From assembly GCA_020736575.1 (NCBI GenBank), contig JAGPYM010000021.1, positions 186,001-250,000 on the forward strand: a stretch of 64,000 nucleotides of DNA. Direction: 5' to 3'. The notes below the pieces were generated by a model that saw only the letters and a program-made list of their open reading frames with translations, searched no databases and was not told where the DNA came from. How positions within the stretch are numbered: the first letter of the stretch is position 1; the number at the start of each line of letters is the position of its first letter. The stretch is from Thelonectria olida. Its lineage: Eukaryota; Ascomycota; Sordariomycetes; Hypocreales; Nectriaceae. Below, piece by piece: positions 23,797-32,454 of the stretch. Made by a program: the position numbers and the translations under genes.

Positions 23797-24000
23797 GTTA
23801 AAAACTGCAGTCTACCGCCTACCAGTTACCATCCATACAAGAACTCTCGCATTGGATGACCTCGTCTCTTTCTCGACTCCCGACAGCCCTTCAGCTTGCC
23901 CCCTTGTGTATCTCACACGTTTTGATACTGCTTTCATTGTCGCATGCTTCCATGAGAGCTGGAAATAATGGACGCAAGACACTAAAGGGAGGCGAAGGTC
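23797..24000 (-). repeat. Shared 3' element, copy A (inverted), including a fragment like the NACHT gene's C-terminus
   Basis: Read on the minus strand, this stretch follows directly after the small membrane-protein gene. It contains TATGGATGGTAACTGGTAGG with flanks that match copy B (27118-27265) over about 130 bp with small gaps, and partly copy C (25855-25925). Its upstream part carries GTATCAAAACGTGTGAGATA, identical over 20 nt to the coding end of the NACHT gene at 41229-41248. In both places it is readable as VSKRVRYT preceded by TM. It may be a relic of a NACHT-type gene tail or a shared 3' UTR. Confidence 0.6.
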
Positions 24001-24033
24001 ACACATCGCACATTTGCATCATGGGCCACTTGA

Positions 24034-24633
24034 TTAAGAAATTCGCTTAAGAATAATCTCAACGGCTGGAATAAGAATAGCGACGGCGACCACGAAAATG
24101 AATATTGTGCCTCTCCAGTCGGCATACACCGCCGCCTCCAACCTCGGCTCCCCCGGTGCACCCAACTGGGCTGCACCGTCTCCCAACCGCCGGGGGCCCC
24201 CGGAGGCAGCCTCTCGCCCGGCGGCCATCCCCTCCTCCATATGCGCTGGAGCTAGCAGCTGTCTGAAAAGCGCATGGAGTTGTCAGCAAATCTGAAGCAC
24301 ATGCAGGCAAGGATGGAATACTGGACTCACGGATTGTCTGGAAAAGGGGGGGCGCGCCGTGAGAGGCTAGGAACCTCCGGGTTCACGGGCAGTTGGTCGA
24401 CGGGCTGCCCAGTTGGGGCAGCCGGGGGAGTCGAGGGAGGAGTTGGCGGTGCACGCCAACCGGAGAGGCGGCAAACGAGTGCGAATATTGGTTGCCTGTA
24501 AACATCCAAACGTCAGTAAAAGCCATGGTAGACAGAACATGAGAAGTGATCATGGGGGATCATGCCAGGCCAGCTTGGAGGAAACCCACGTGAGGGGTGA
24601 AAGTAAGATGAAAGCTTGTACTTACGCTGACAT
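24034..24633 (-). CDS. Small proline-rich protein with C-terminal membrane segment
   Basis: I do not recognise this family. A 133-residue protein from three exons: 24633-24626 (8 nt, M-S-A), 24495-24331 and 24262-24034. The gene model rests on consensus splice sites (GTAAGT...TTTACAG and GTGAGT...TTTTCAG) with matching phases, and on a second, degraded copy at 26430-26872 that keeps the same landmarks. The N-terminal half is Pro-rich (WRAPPTPPSTPPAAPTGQP). The middle is Gly/Ala/Arg-rich (MEEGMAAGREAASGG). The end is a single hydrophobic segment, DWRGTIFIFVVAVAILIPAV, followed by EIILKRIS. This suggests a tail-anchored or single-pass protein with the Pro-rich part on the cytosolic side. It is followed by copy A of the shared 3' element. 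Confidence 0.5.
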
Positions 24634-25106
24634 ATTGATAGACCGTTGAAGAAGAAGAAAAGAGAAAAGACGAGAGTTGAGCGGCAACGTCAGTTAAATA
24701 CGTCGAAATGCTCAACAGCGAGTAGCTGGAAGGAGTTGTTGACTTACCTGGTAGAAGATGCCAATGGGTGCGAGTGAGAAAGTACGATGTGGAATAATGA
24801 GACAGGCAAATATTCAGGTTCAGGAAGGCCCCCCGTTAACAAACCTTCCAGACGACCATTTGAGTTTACTGGTCAAAGATGACGCTTGCATGAGTACCCA
24901 GGTAAGTAACCATGGAGACAGAAAACTTCTGCAAAACCTTCGATAAAGCTTCCCTCAGGATTCAACTATAAGAAGGCTGTCTGTCTCCAGCCAACGTGGC
25001 AGGCAACCATGACTCCTCCTCTTACAACTACCTACCCAAGCTACCACATCACTCCACAACCTTGACCCAACTGCAGCAACAACCAACCCACGAAAATGTC
25101 AGCAAC
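24634..25106. promoter_or_regulatory. Divergent promoter region of small membrane protein and hypothetical gene
   Basis: About 470 bp between two divergent starts. A TATAAG at about 24967-24972 lies 135 bp before the ATG at 25107. The frame of the plus gene is open upstream of that ATG to 24996 but without an ATG, so this part is probably 5' UTR. Confidence 0.4.
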
Positions 25107-25832
25107 ATGATTCGCCTTTTCGAAACGATCAAGAAGTGGGCAGGGGGCTGTCTCGGATCGCGTCATGACCCGTCGCAACGGTATGAGCGAGTGCCAGACC
25201 ACACGGCATGTCCTCCCCCTCCCTACGAGCTCTACACCCACGGCGAACCCACCATCGCGAGCAATGAATTCCATTCCCACGACGATGGCCGGCATAAATG
25301 TGGCCAGGTTCAGTTCATGATGTTGAAAGACGTCAATGCCGTCTCATACCAGGACCTTCTGTCTTGCAGTAGCGGTGACGCACCATGGCAGGTAAACATC
25401 CAGGTGCACGTCAAGGACTTGCCGAAGCTCATGAGAGAAGGACTGTACTGGTCTGAGGAGAATGTCGATATTGAGAGCTCTTGCTTTTACCACAAAGACG
25501 ACCTCCACCCCGACATCAAAGCCATGGGCTGGACGCACGCGCGTGGTTACCAGCTGAAAGACGTCAGCACGAATCACCAGTGGACGGCCAAGGTGGGGGT
25601 GTATGCTCGTGGGAATAAGGAACTATCGCAATTCAGGCTGAGCGACCTCGCCCTTGAGAACATTCGATCCGCGACTGCTCTCAACTGGGCCAGACAGCAT
25701 GTGTACTGGTTCGATGCCCGGGAGCCAGACGGAAACTTCAACGCAATATATGACGACAGGGTGATGGAAGGATGGTGGCCATGGCCGAGGCCAAAGGGGC
25801 AAGAGGCTGGCCCGCTGGATGCGAAGAAGTGA
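25107..25832 (+). CDS. Hypothetical protein
   Basis: I do not recognise this family. A single-exon frame of 241 residues starting MIRLFETIKKWAGGCLGSRH; the first in-frame ATG was chosen. Residues about 20-45 hold a proline patch (YERVPDHTACPPPPYEL). The rest looks like a compact soluble domain rich in Trp and Tyr (GLYWSEENVDI, HPDIKAMGWTHARGY, NWARQHVYWFDAREPDG) and ends with a Trp/Pro-rich WWPWPRPKGQ. There is no signal peptide or membrane helix. Codon-like composition and length argue for a real gene. It lies between a small membrane-protein gene and its decayed inverted copy, and its 3' flank carries the same repeated element as theirs, so the three were probably moved or duplicated together (inference). 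Confidence 0.5.
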   Translation: MIRLFETIKKWAGGCLGSRHDPSQRYERVPDHTACPPPPYELYTHGEPTIASNEFHSHDDGRHKCGQVQFMMLKDVNAVSYQDLLSCSSGDAPWQVNIQVHVKDLPKLMREGLYWSEENVDIESSCFYHKDDLHPDIKAMGWTHARGYQLKDVSTNHQWTAKVGVYARGNKELSQFRLSDLALENIRSATALNWARQHVYWFDAREPDGNFNAIYDDRVMEGWWPWPRPKGQEAGPLDAKK

Positions 25833-25849
25833 TGAGGTCAGAAGATTAT

Positions 25850-25925
25850 GTCAAGGCGTTCTCATGGACGGCAGTTGGTAGTTGGTAGGCTGCAGTTCTT
25901 AATGTATTATCATGGCAGAAGGAAC
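25850..25925 (+). repeat. Shared 3' element, copy C
   Basis: Begins about 20 bp after the hypothetical gene's stop. Core TTCTCATGGACGGCAGTTGG, then a repeated TAGTTGGTAGGC, then TGCAGTTCTTAAT, matching copies A (23797, inverted) and B (27197). It has a small internal duplication of the TTGGTAG unit relative to the others. Confidence 0.55.
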
Positions 25926-26429
25926 GTCAGATGTACAGGTGACACCTACCCACCCGTTGTCCCAACTCAAGAGCATCTCTCTCGGCAATACTACTCCCGC
26001 TCCCATTCCCGCTCCCGCTCATTGACATTAAAACCACTGGTGACTGACCCATTCGGCATCCCTTCCCACCTAGGTATTCAAGGTGAAAACCTCGTTCATC
26101 ATGCTCACTTCAAGCGATTGTCTCACTCGCGCCCATTGGCACCTCATACTAGGCAGGAAAGTCAAGAGGACCTCCTTCCTGTTGGGCTCGCCGTTGAACA
26201 ATCTGACGTCGTTGAGTGACATTACCCTTCGACTTCGTCTCTTCTTGAGAACTGCGTTTGCTACCTGCGTGTCAGCAACTTGCCATTGATGAGCCGACAA
26301 CTTATGCCATTGTTTCTTTGCAACATTCCCCCCTTCTCGACTTTTATTGTCTTGAAGTTTATCAAACCTGACACCGGCATCGAGGACGTCCATGTCCTCC
26401 CGACTCTTCTTCTCCAATTGCCTATTAAT
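25926..26429. other. Intergenic
   Basis: About 500 bp without a supported gene. It holds a short CCCGCTC/CCCATTC tandem tract at about 25993-26022. Confidence 0.5.
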
Positions 26430-26872
26430 ATGACTAAGTACAGACTTCCATTTCGTCTTGTGTATTTCACGCTCTCATGTGGCTTGTTGGCGTTGCATTT
26501 ATTTTGTCTATCATGGCTTACTGACGTTTGAATGTCTACGGCAGATCGACTTTTACATTCGTTTACCGCTCTCGCGCCTCCCCGCCACCTCCTCCCCCGA
26601 CTCCCTCGACCGCCCCAAGTGAGCTGCCTGCCCGACGTCGAACGGCCCATGATCTCGGAGGTACAGCTGCTCATCTCGTACTTGCTGGTCAGCTGCAAGC
26701 CTCAGCCGAAACGGAGGAAGGAATAGATGCCGAGTAAGAGCGTGCCTCGAGCGCTCCCGGCCTTTCGGTTACGGTGCAGCCCAGTTGGGGGCGGTTATTG
26801 GCGAGGCAATACTATCATTTTTATGGCTCTATTATTGCAGCGCTCGATACTCTGCTCAAGCGTCTTTCTTAG
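26430..26872 (+). pseudogene. Decayed copy of the small proline-rich membrane protein
   Basis: Plus-strand counterpart (inverted) of the gene at 24034-24633. The order of landmarks is kept: ATG followed by TAAGTACAGACTT (against GTAAGTACAAGCTT in the intact copy, so the donor G is lost), an acceptor region TACTGACGTTTGAATGTCTA against TACTGACGTTTGGATGTTTA, a Pro-rich stretch, GGTGCAGCCCAGTTGGG identical in both, a W-R-G-N-T-I-I-F block, and an end reading LLKRLS and stop (ILKRIS in the intact copy). The hydrophobic block and the C-terminal end are in different frames, so there is at least one indel. No full-length product is possible without new splicing. Confidence 0.6.
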
Positions 26873-26973
26873 ACTCCTGGACTCTCGAAGTAAGTCTGCT
26901 CTCCGCTTCTCACGTCCCGTTTGGTCTCTCACGTCCCTTATTGGTAGTCCCAACCCCTCGCGCCTCCATTACG

Positions 26974-27129
26974 ATGGCCGAACCAATGACTGACGTTGTT
27001 ATGCACATCACGCCTGATGACTTCCGAAATTTAGTGGAAGTGTACCTGGAATCGATGCCCGCCGAGTTAGCCGCGTTCGAAGAGATCAAGAGGGCACTGA
27101 CAAGACACGACACCCTCATGTATATGTGA
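26974..27129 (+). CDS. Small ORF, hypothetical (51 aa)
   Basis: MAEPMTDVVMHITPDDFRNL, then VEVYLESMPAELAAFEEIKR, then ALTRHDTLMYM and stop. An acidic, helical-looking short peptide with good codon texture but no recognised family. It lies between the decayed membrane-protein copy and copy B of the shared 3' element. It may be a remnant exon of a longer gene rather than an independent gene. Confidence 0.25.
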   Translation: MAEPMTDVVMHITPDDFRNLVEVYLESMPAELAAFEEIKRALTRHDTLMYM

Positions 27130-27265
27130 GATACCTACATCAAGGGGCAAAATGAAGGGCCGCTGGGGCGAAGAAAGTACGAGTCATGCAAGTCTTCTCA
27201 TGTGGATGGTAGTTGGTAGGCGGCAGCCTGCGATTTCTAATACGATCCAATGCTATTGCGGCGAA
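27118..27265 (+). repeat. Shared 3' element, copy B
   Basis: Starts with GTGAGATACC just after the small ORF and runs through CAAGGGGCAAAATGAAGGGC and GTGGATGGTAGTTGGTAGGC to a shared AATGCTATT. It aligns with the reverse complement of 24000-23780 over about 150 bp. Together with the decayed gene copy, this makes 26430-27265 an inverted duplicate of 24633-23780. Confidence 0.6.
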
Positions 27266-28269
27266 AAGAATCCCGAATGTGCAGGCAACATCGACTTGAT
27301 GGTATTGAGTTGCCCCGCCGGGCTGGTGACTGGCCCATCTAGCAGCCCCGTCTATCATACTCGGGTTCAGGTCAGGGATAAGGATTTATATTATAACTAG
27401 GCTTCCAGAGATGATTTCGTTTCTATTCATTCCTTCTTATTGGCGCGTGTCCTGTCTGTATTAAGCTACCGTTTATTGGCTACTCGCAATGCGGTTTCCG
27501 GCCGTACATGGCTCCCAACCTATTAATGATATGCCGTTGCAGGCTTTCGCGTGTTTGTTGGTATCATTTACTGACACTTGAATAACTGCAGCATATTCAA
27601 GATTAAAGGACTTAATAATCGAACGGTCCCCGACAACTCGTCCTCCTCACCGCCCCAACCTGGGCTGGCCACATACCACAGTTTGACGCATACAGCTTTT
27701 GGCAATGAACGACATATAGAGCGTGGGCACACGAACTGCAAACCACCTTGAAGTGTTAATACTTCTACATGGTAGCGAGGTCTGCGGGTAAAAGCATGCC
27801 CTCTCCGTCATTTTTGTTCCGGGGGCCTCCACCAAACATCAAATGCGCAGGTCGCTTTCCCATTGAACTTCTCTTCGCTAAACCTGTCAGCAAATACCAC
27901 GTATATGACACAACGATATAAATACGTAGGTGATGTACCCTAATAGTGGGAGTGAATCTTGAAAGAGTTTCACTTCCAACGTCAGTCAGCACTAGTCAGG
28001 GCTAAAGGTGACAGGATCATGTACACGGCAACTCGGCATGCCCAACACAAGCGTAAACTCGTTGCTCGAATGGATTGGCCGAATCGATTTCCATTTTTGG
28101 CGAACGAGAACGAGCACGAGCACATAATACGCATACTGAACACTGCTCAAAGTGATGCATCTGGCTACCTCCTGGCTTCCTACATAGGTATAAGAAGCGT
28201 CGTAATCCGCATGATTGTTATTTCATACTATGAGCTATTACTGCAGTTGATTCCAAACGAAACTTGAAG
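27266..28269. other. Intergenic, carboxylesterase promoter
   Basis: 1 kb without a supported gene. A GGTATAAGAAG at about 28187-28197 lies about 75 bp before the esterase ATG and is a plausible TATA element. Confidence 0.5.
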
Positions 28270-30250
28270 ATGCGAACACGCAGCTTATTCACCGCCCTGC
28301 ACCTTGTTGTGGCGACGGCATCGTCTTCCTCCCACCCCATTGTGCATCTCACGGCCGGCCAAGTTCACGGAGGAAAATGCCCCAACTCGGATACGAAACT
28401 TTTCCAAGGCATCCCGTATGCTCAGCCTCCACTTGGAAAGCTGAGGTTTATGCCGCCTCAGGCACTCAACGGCTCATATGATGGCGGCTCCTTCAGTGCA
28501 ACAACTGCTCCGCCGGCCTGTATCCAGTTCCCCTCGAGCCTGGATGCGACAGGCCAGCCCACTTCTGAGGATTGGCGAGTCACTTCCTTCATTGCTTGCG
28601 ATTGTCAACATGTGTACTTGATCTGACGCAACTACAGTTTGTATCTAGATGTTTACGTTCCTGCCGACGCTACAGCTAAGTCGGCGTTGCCCGTCAAGGT
28701 ATGGACGTATGGAGGCGCCAACGAAGCGGGAGCTCTCTCCTACCCCCTGTACGATGCATGCAACTTAGCCCAGGATGCCATTTTCGTTTCATTCAACTAT
28801 CGCCTAGGTCCCCTGGGATTCCTCGGCCTTGAGACAGCCGGAATAAAGGGCAACATGGCCATCCAGGATTACTTGGCTGCACTCACGTGGGTCAAGCACA
28901 ACATTGCCGCCTTTGGTGGTGATGCTTCCAAGGTTGTGGCCTTTGGTCAGAGCGCTGGTGGTGACGATACGTTTGTCATATCGACTCTACCACAGGCCAA
29001 ATCGCTCATATCTGCAGCTGTTCTCCAGTCTGGAGGTGGTCAAGATCTGACGTCCAAGTCCCTGGCTCAGTATTCCGCTGCAAGCTATGCTGAGGCGCTA
29101 AAGTGCGATATCGACAATGTAAGTGAACTGCGAAGCGGAAAAGACCCCATTGCTAATAAGAAATAGTTATCTTGCTTACAATCGAAGTCGGTCGAGGATC
29201 TCATCGACGCATTTGAAGTTACACCGGCTCTTCTTGATCCCAAGGTGAACGGCAACCAACTCTCCGCGATTTTCGGGTTCAACTTGCCAAACATTACCAA
29301 TCTCAACTCTGCCATTCTCGATGGAGAAATTATCTCCGAGGAGCCTCTGAAGAGAGGACCTCAGGTTCCGATCATTGCAGGTTCGAGTATGAACCCATTT
29401 CCGTGTCATGGTCCACGCCTGTATTGACTCTCGTGTAGCCGAGTTGGACTCTTCCTTGTTTGTCCTTCCGGTCTTTCTGGGTGCCAACACCCCCATCACC
29501 GAAGCCAACTACACCCAATTCCTCGCTCGATGGGGTTCGCTGGGCTCTATTATCGGCAAGCAATATCCTCTCTCGCTATTCAACAGCTCAGGCTCGACCG
29601 AGGAGGCGGTGCTCGCAGCAATCACCCACATCGATACCGTCGCGAGCTACACCTGTCAAACATACCGAGCACTTCGGTCTGCTCTAAATGCAGGGAAACT
29701 GGCTTACGCATACCGATTCAACCACACCCCCTCGTTCCCCTGGCTGTGGGTTGACGGCGAAGCTTTCCCTGGCAAATACGCAGCCTACTTTGGAGCAACT
29801 CACACGTCCGAGCTGCCGTTCGTCTTTGCCAATCTCGACAACCAGCCTTGGGGCAACGGGACGTCCAACGCGACTTCGGCTGAGCGGGAAATCAGCAAGA
29901 CTTTGGTAGAGGCTTGGACAGCCATGGCTGCGAATAAGAACCCGTCGACGAAGCGTCAGTCTTGGCCCGAGTTTGACCAGTGCCGAAACGAGGGTATTTC
30001 CGTGCAAGATACCTTCAAGGTTACGGAGATTGACTTTTCTGAGTGTGAGCTCTGGGATGAAATCTGGGCTCGTCTGGGAGGGTATAACATTTCTTGGCCG
30101 TCTGAGGCGGATTGCGCCGCAAATTCAACCAGTTCCTCGCGTTCCTCAACCTCTACACCCACTGCTGTAACTGCTGATGCAGGAAGAATAGGCGGCACGA
30201 TGGGGACCACATGGGCAATTTTGTGGGTGGCCATGGTTCTACTCTTGTAA
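28270..30250 (+). CDS. Type-B carboxylesterase/lipase, secreted, probable GPI anchor
   Basis: A 605-residue alpha/beta hydrolase of the carboxylesterase type B family. Exons: 28270-28574, 28638-29118, 29167-29386, 29439-30250. Intron 1 has a GC donor (TTG|GCGAGT) and restores SEDCLYLDVYVP, the conserved disulfide motif. The nucleophile is Ser207 in FGQSAGG. The oxyanion region is WTYGGANEAG (usually GGGF). The histidine is probably that of ATHTSELPFVF. The start gives a signal peptide, MRTRSLFTALHLVVATASSS. The last about 20 residues form a hydrophobic tail (TWAILWVAMVLLL) after a Ser/Thr-rich stretch, typical of a GPI-attachment signal. It therefore probably acts at the cell surface; the ester substrate is unknown. 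It is convergent with hexokinase. Confidence 0.88.
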
Positions 30251-30493
30251 CTTCGGCGAGCATTCTAAGAAAGGGATTTCCAAGTCGGAGAATGAGTGAT
30301 TGCTTCGCTTCATGCTGGACAATAAGGGACCGTCTCTGCTGTGACAACGGTGTCTAACCTGCGCGCTCCTTGCTCTAGATCAGGGTTGGCTTAATTATTG
30401 ATCGGCATTGATAGCGGCATCCCTTGACGTCAAGAGGATGAATAGTACCATAGCGCATTAGAACACTATCTATCCTGTGCCAACACTAACATT

Positions 30494-32149
30494 TTATTGT
30501 TCCTCGTACTGAGCCTTGAGTTCCTCCGGCTTCGAAATACCCTTCACGTCATCATCTTTAGCTCTCTGCAACGTGAGGGCCGCAATTACTGCAGCTCCAA
30601 CCCCGCTCCCCTTGGAATGGAACATGACGACTGGGTCCTCGTCTCTCCTGTCGGGCCAGTCCAATATTTCAGCGAGGGCATTGGCGATTTGCGACGTGAA
30701 GTGAGAATTCTTCTCAAATAGAGAGCCCTCGGCACCGACGTGGCACGTCTCATGGCCCTTCTTCTTGCATATGGCTGCGATGCCGCATGCTGAGAGGTGA
30801 GCGGCTCGGGAGATGATGAGCTCGGCCGTGTGGTGGATGAAATGCAGTTCGTGCTGCGTGCAAGAAATTTGCAGCTCTGAGCGGAAGTACTCCTCAATCG
30901 CCTCCAGGTTCTTGGAGACATCCCTATCGATGAGTTAACTATGCATGCCATCTATGCAACAGTCGAAACTTACTGCTCCATTTTGGAGACGACGGCGGAA
31001 TCCAGGGAGTAAGGTTCCTGGATCTGAGAAATGCTCTGCCCGTCAAAGATAAAGCCTTTTTCATGGGCCGTTACTATAATCAGCCGAAATATCTCGCCCA
31101 GGTAGTGTCCCGCCACCATCTTCTCGAACGTCTGCTGGCCTGGGCGCGGCGATTGCTCGTCGACCATTTTGTCATAATGAGTCCTTGGCAGAACCTTATG
31201 ATCATTATCGAAAGCGCCCCATTCGCAATTAATGACCATGGGGGTATTGGGCGATACATCGGAAAGATTGGAGTCGTCAATTGAGCCGCAATCCTCCACG
31301 TATGCGGCATTGCAGCCCGTGCCGAATACACAGCCGATTTTGGTCTTAGGATCCATGTATGTCGACGCCATCAGAGTGGCAGTGGTATCGTTTGTCATGG
31401 CGGTTACCGCAATCGGAATATTCTGGGCTAGTTTAGAAGGTGTTGAAGTGTGAGATGAGTGTGTGCTTACCCGCTTTGACAACGCAGCTTTAAATTGGTC
31501 CGTCACATTTCGTCCCTCAACGCCGTCGACGTTGAATCCCTTGGTCCACCGTTGGAGAATGCCCTCGTCAATGTTGTGCTGCGTCATGGGGTAGGAAAAA
31601 ATGAACGTGAGAGGCAACGTCCCTCCTTCCTTTGGTTCGATGTGGTGCTCCGTGAGATAATCCTGCAATCGAGAGGCAATGTGATCCCACAAGCTTTCCG
31701 CCTTTCCATCCTTGAGTTCTTCGGGAATCTGATACTCTGACTGGTGGACCTTGGGCTCTCCGTCGTCTCCGCACAAATGAATGTTGTAAACGCGCAGATT
31801 TGTCCCTCCCATGTCGATTGCCAGGTACGAGCCTGTCTCTCGGCCGCTGGGGAGAGACATGACCCAAGTTTGGTTCATTGGCTATGACATTGGTTAGACG
31901 GGCGTGCTGATCGCAGAACGTGCAAGGTTGTGTACTTACTATGGTCCCGCCTTCAGCGCTCAATCCTGGATAGTTTTAGTCCACGGTTATCCTAGAACGC
32001 ATTTCGGTCGACCTTCGTTGATTGAGTTTACCTTTGTCAAGCTCTTGAACGAATTTATCGGTAATCCGGTTAAGACAGCCCGTGTCGATTGTGAGGAGCT
32101 CTCGAAGCTCCTCGAGAAGGCCTGTCAACTCCATGCTTTTTGCCTTCAT
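30494..32149 (-). CDS. Hexokinase
   Basis: A 477-residue cytosolic hexose kinase phosphorylating glucose or fructose with ATP. Exons: 32149-32032, 31965-31940 (26 nt), 31881-31471, 31422-30974, 30923-30494. Family motifs: YLAIDMGGTNLRVYNI (phosphate 1), LPLTFIFSYPMTQ and RWTKGFN (sugar binding), AMTNDTTATLMAS with the catalytic Asp, IGCVFGTGCNAAYVE (phosphate 2/hinge), INCEWGAFDN, and GVGAAVIAAL near the end. The sequence departs slightly from canonical HXK1 (TFIFSYP for SFTFSYP; AMTND for ALIND), so it may be a paralogue rather than the main glycolytic enzyme. Two in-frame ATGs occur at the start (MKAKSMELTG); the first is annotated. The stop is 243 bp from the stop of the convergent esterase. 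Confidence 0.88.
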
Positions 32150-32454
32150 GGTGCGAACTGTTGTGTGTCTCGGCGGCCTACGGTTGTATGGCCAGAAAAA
32201 GGTGATGTGTTGAAACAGGGACAAGATGTCAAAATATTGACACCGTCGATGTCCCCAAAAATGCGGGGCGTGATGACATAAATGTGGGAGACAAGATTAG
32301 AATACGTCATCGGCGATAGTGAGGCAAGGTCGAACCAGCCGCCTTATAACCTGATTGTAACCTCGAGGACTCGTCTAATTCAGCAAGTCCTTTAGGTATA
32401 TTGCAGTTATTGCATTTTTTTCCGGCTGAGCGACTCAAAGTGCCTAATCAAATC
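32150..32454. other. Intergenic, hexokinase promoter
   Basis: 305 bp between the hexokinase start and the kinase stop; no gene seen. Confidence 0.5.

Noticed and set aside
24996..25106. Upstream extension of the hypothetical gene
   Set aside because: The frame is open but has no ATG before 25107, so it is more likely 5' UTR.
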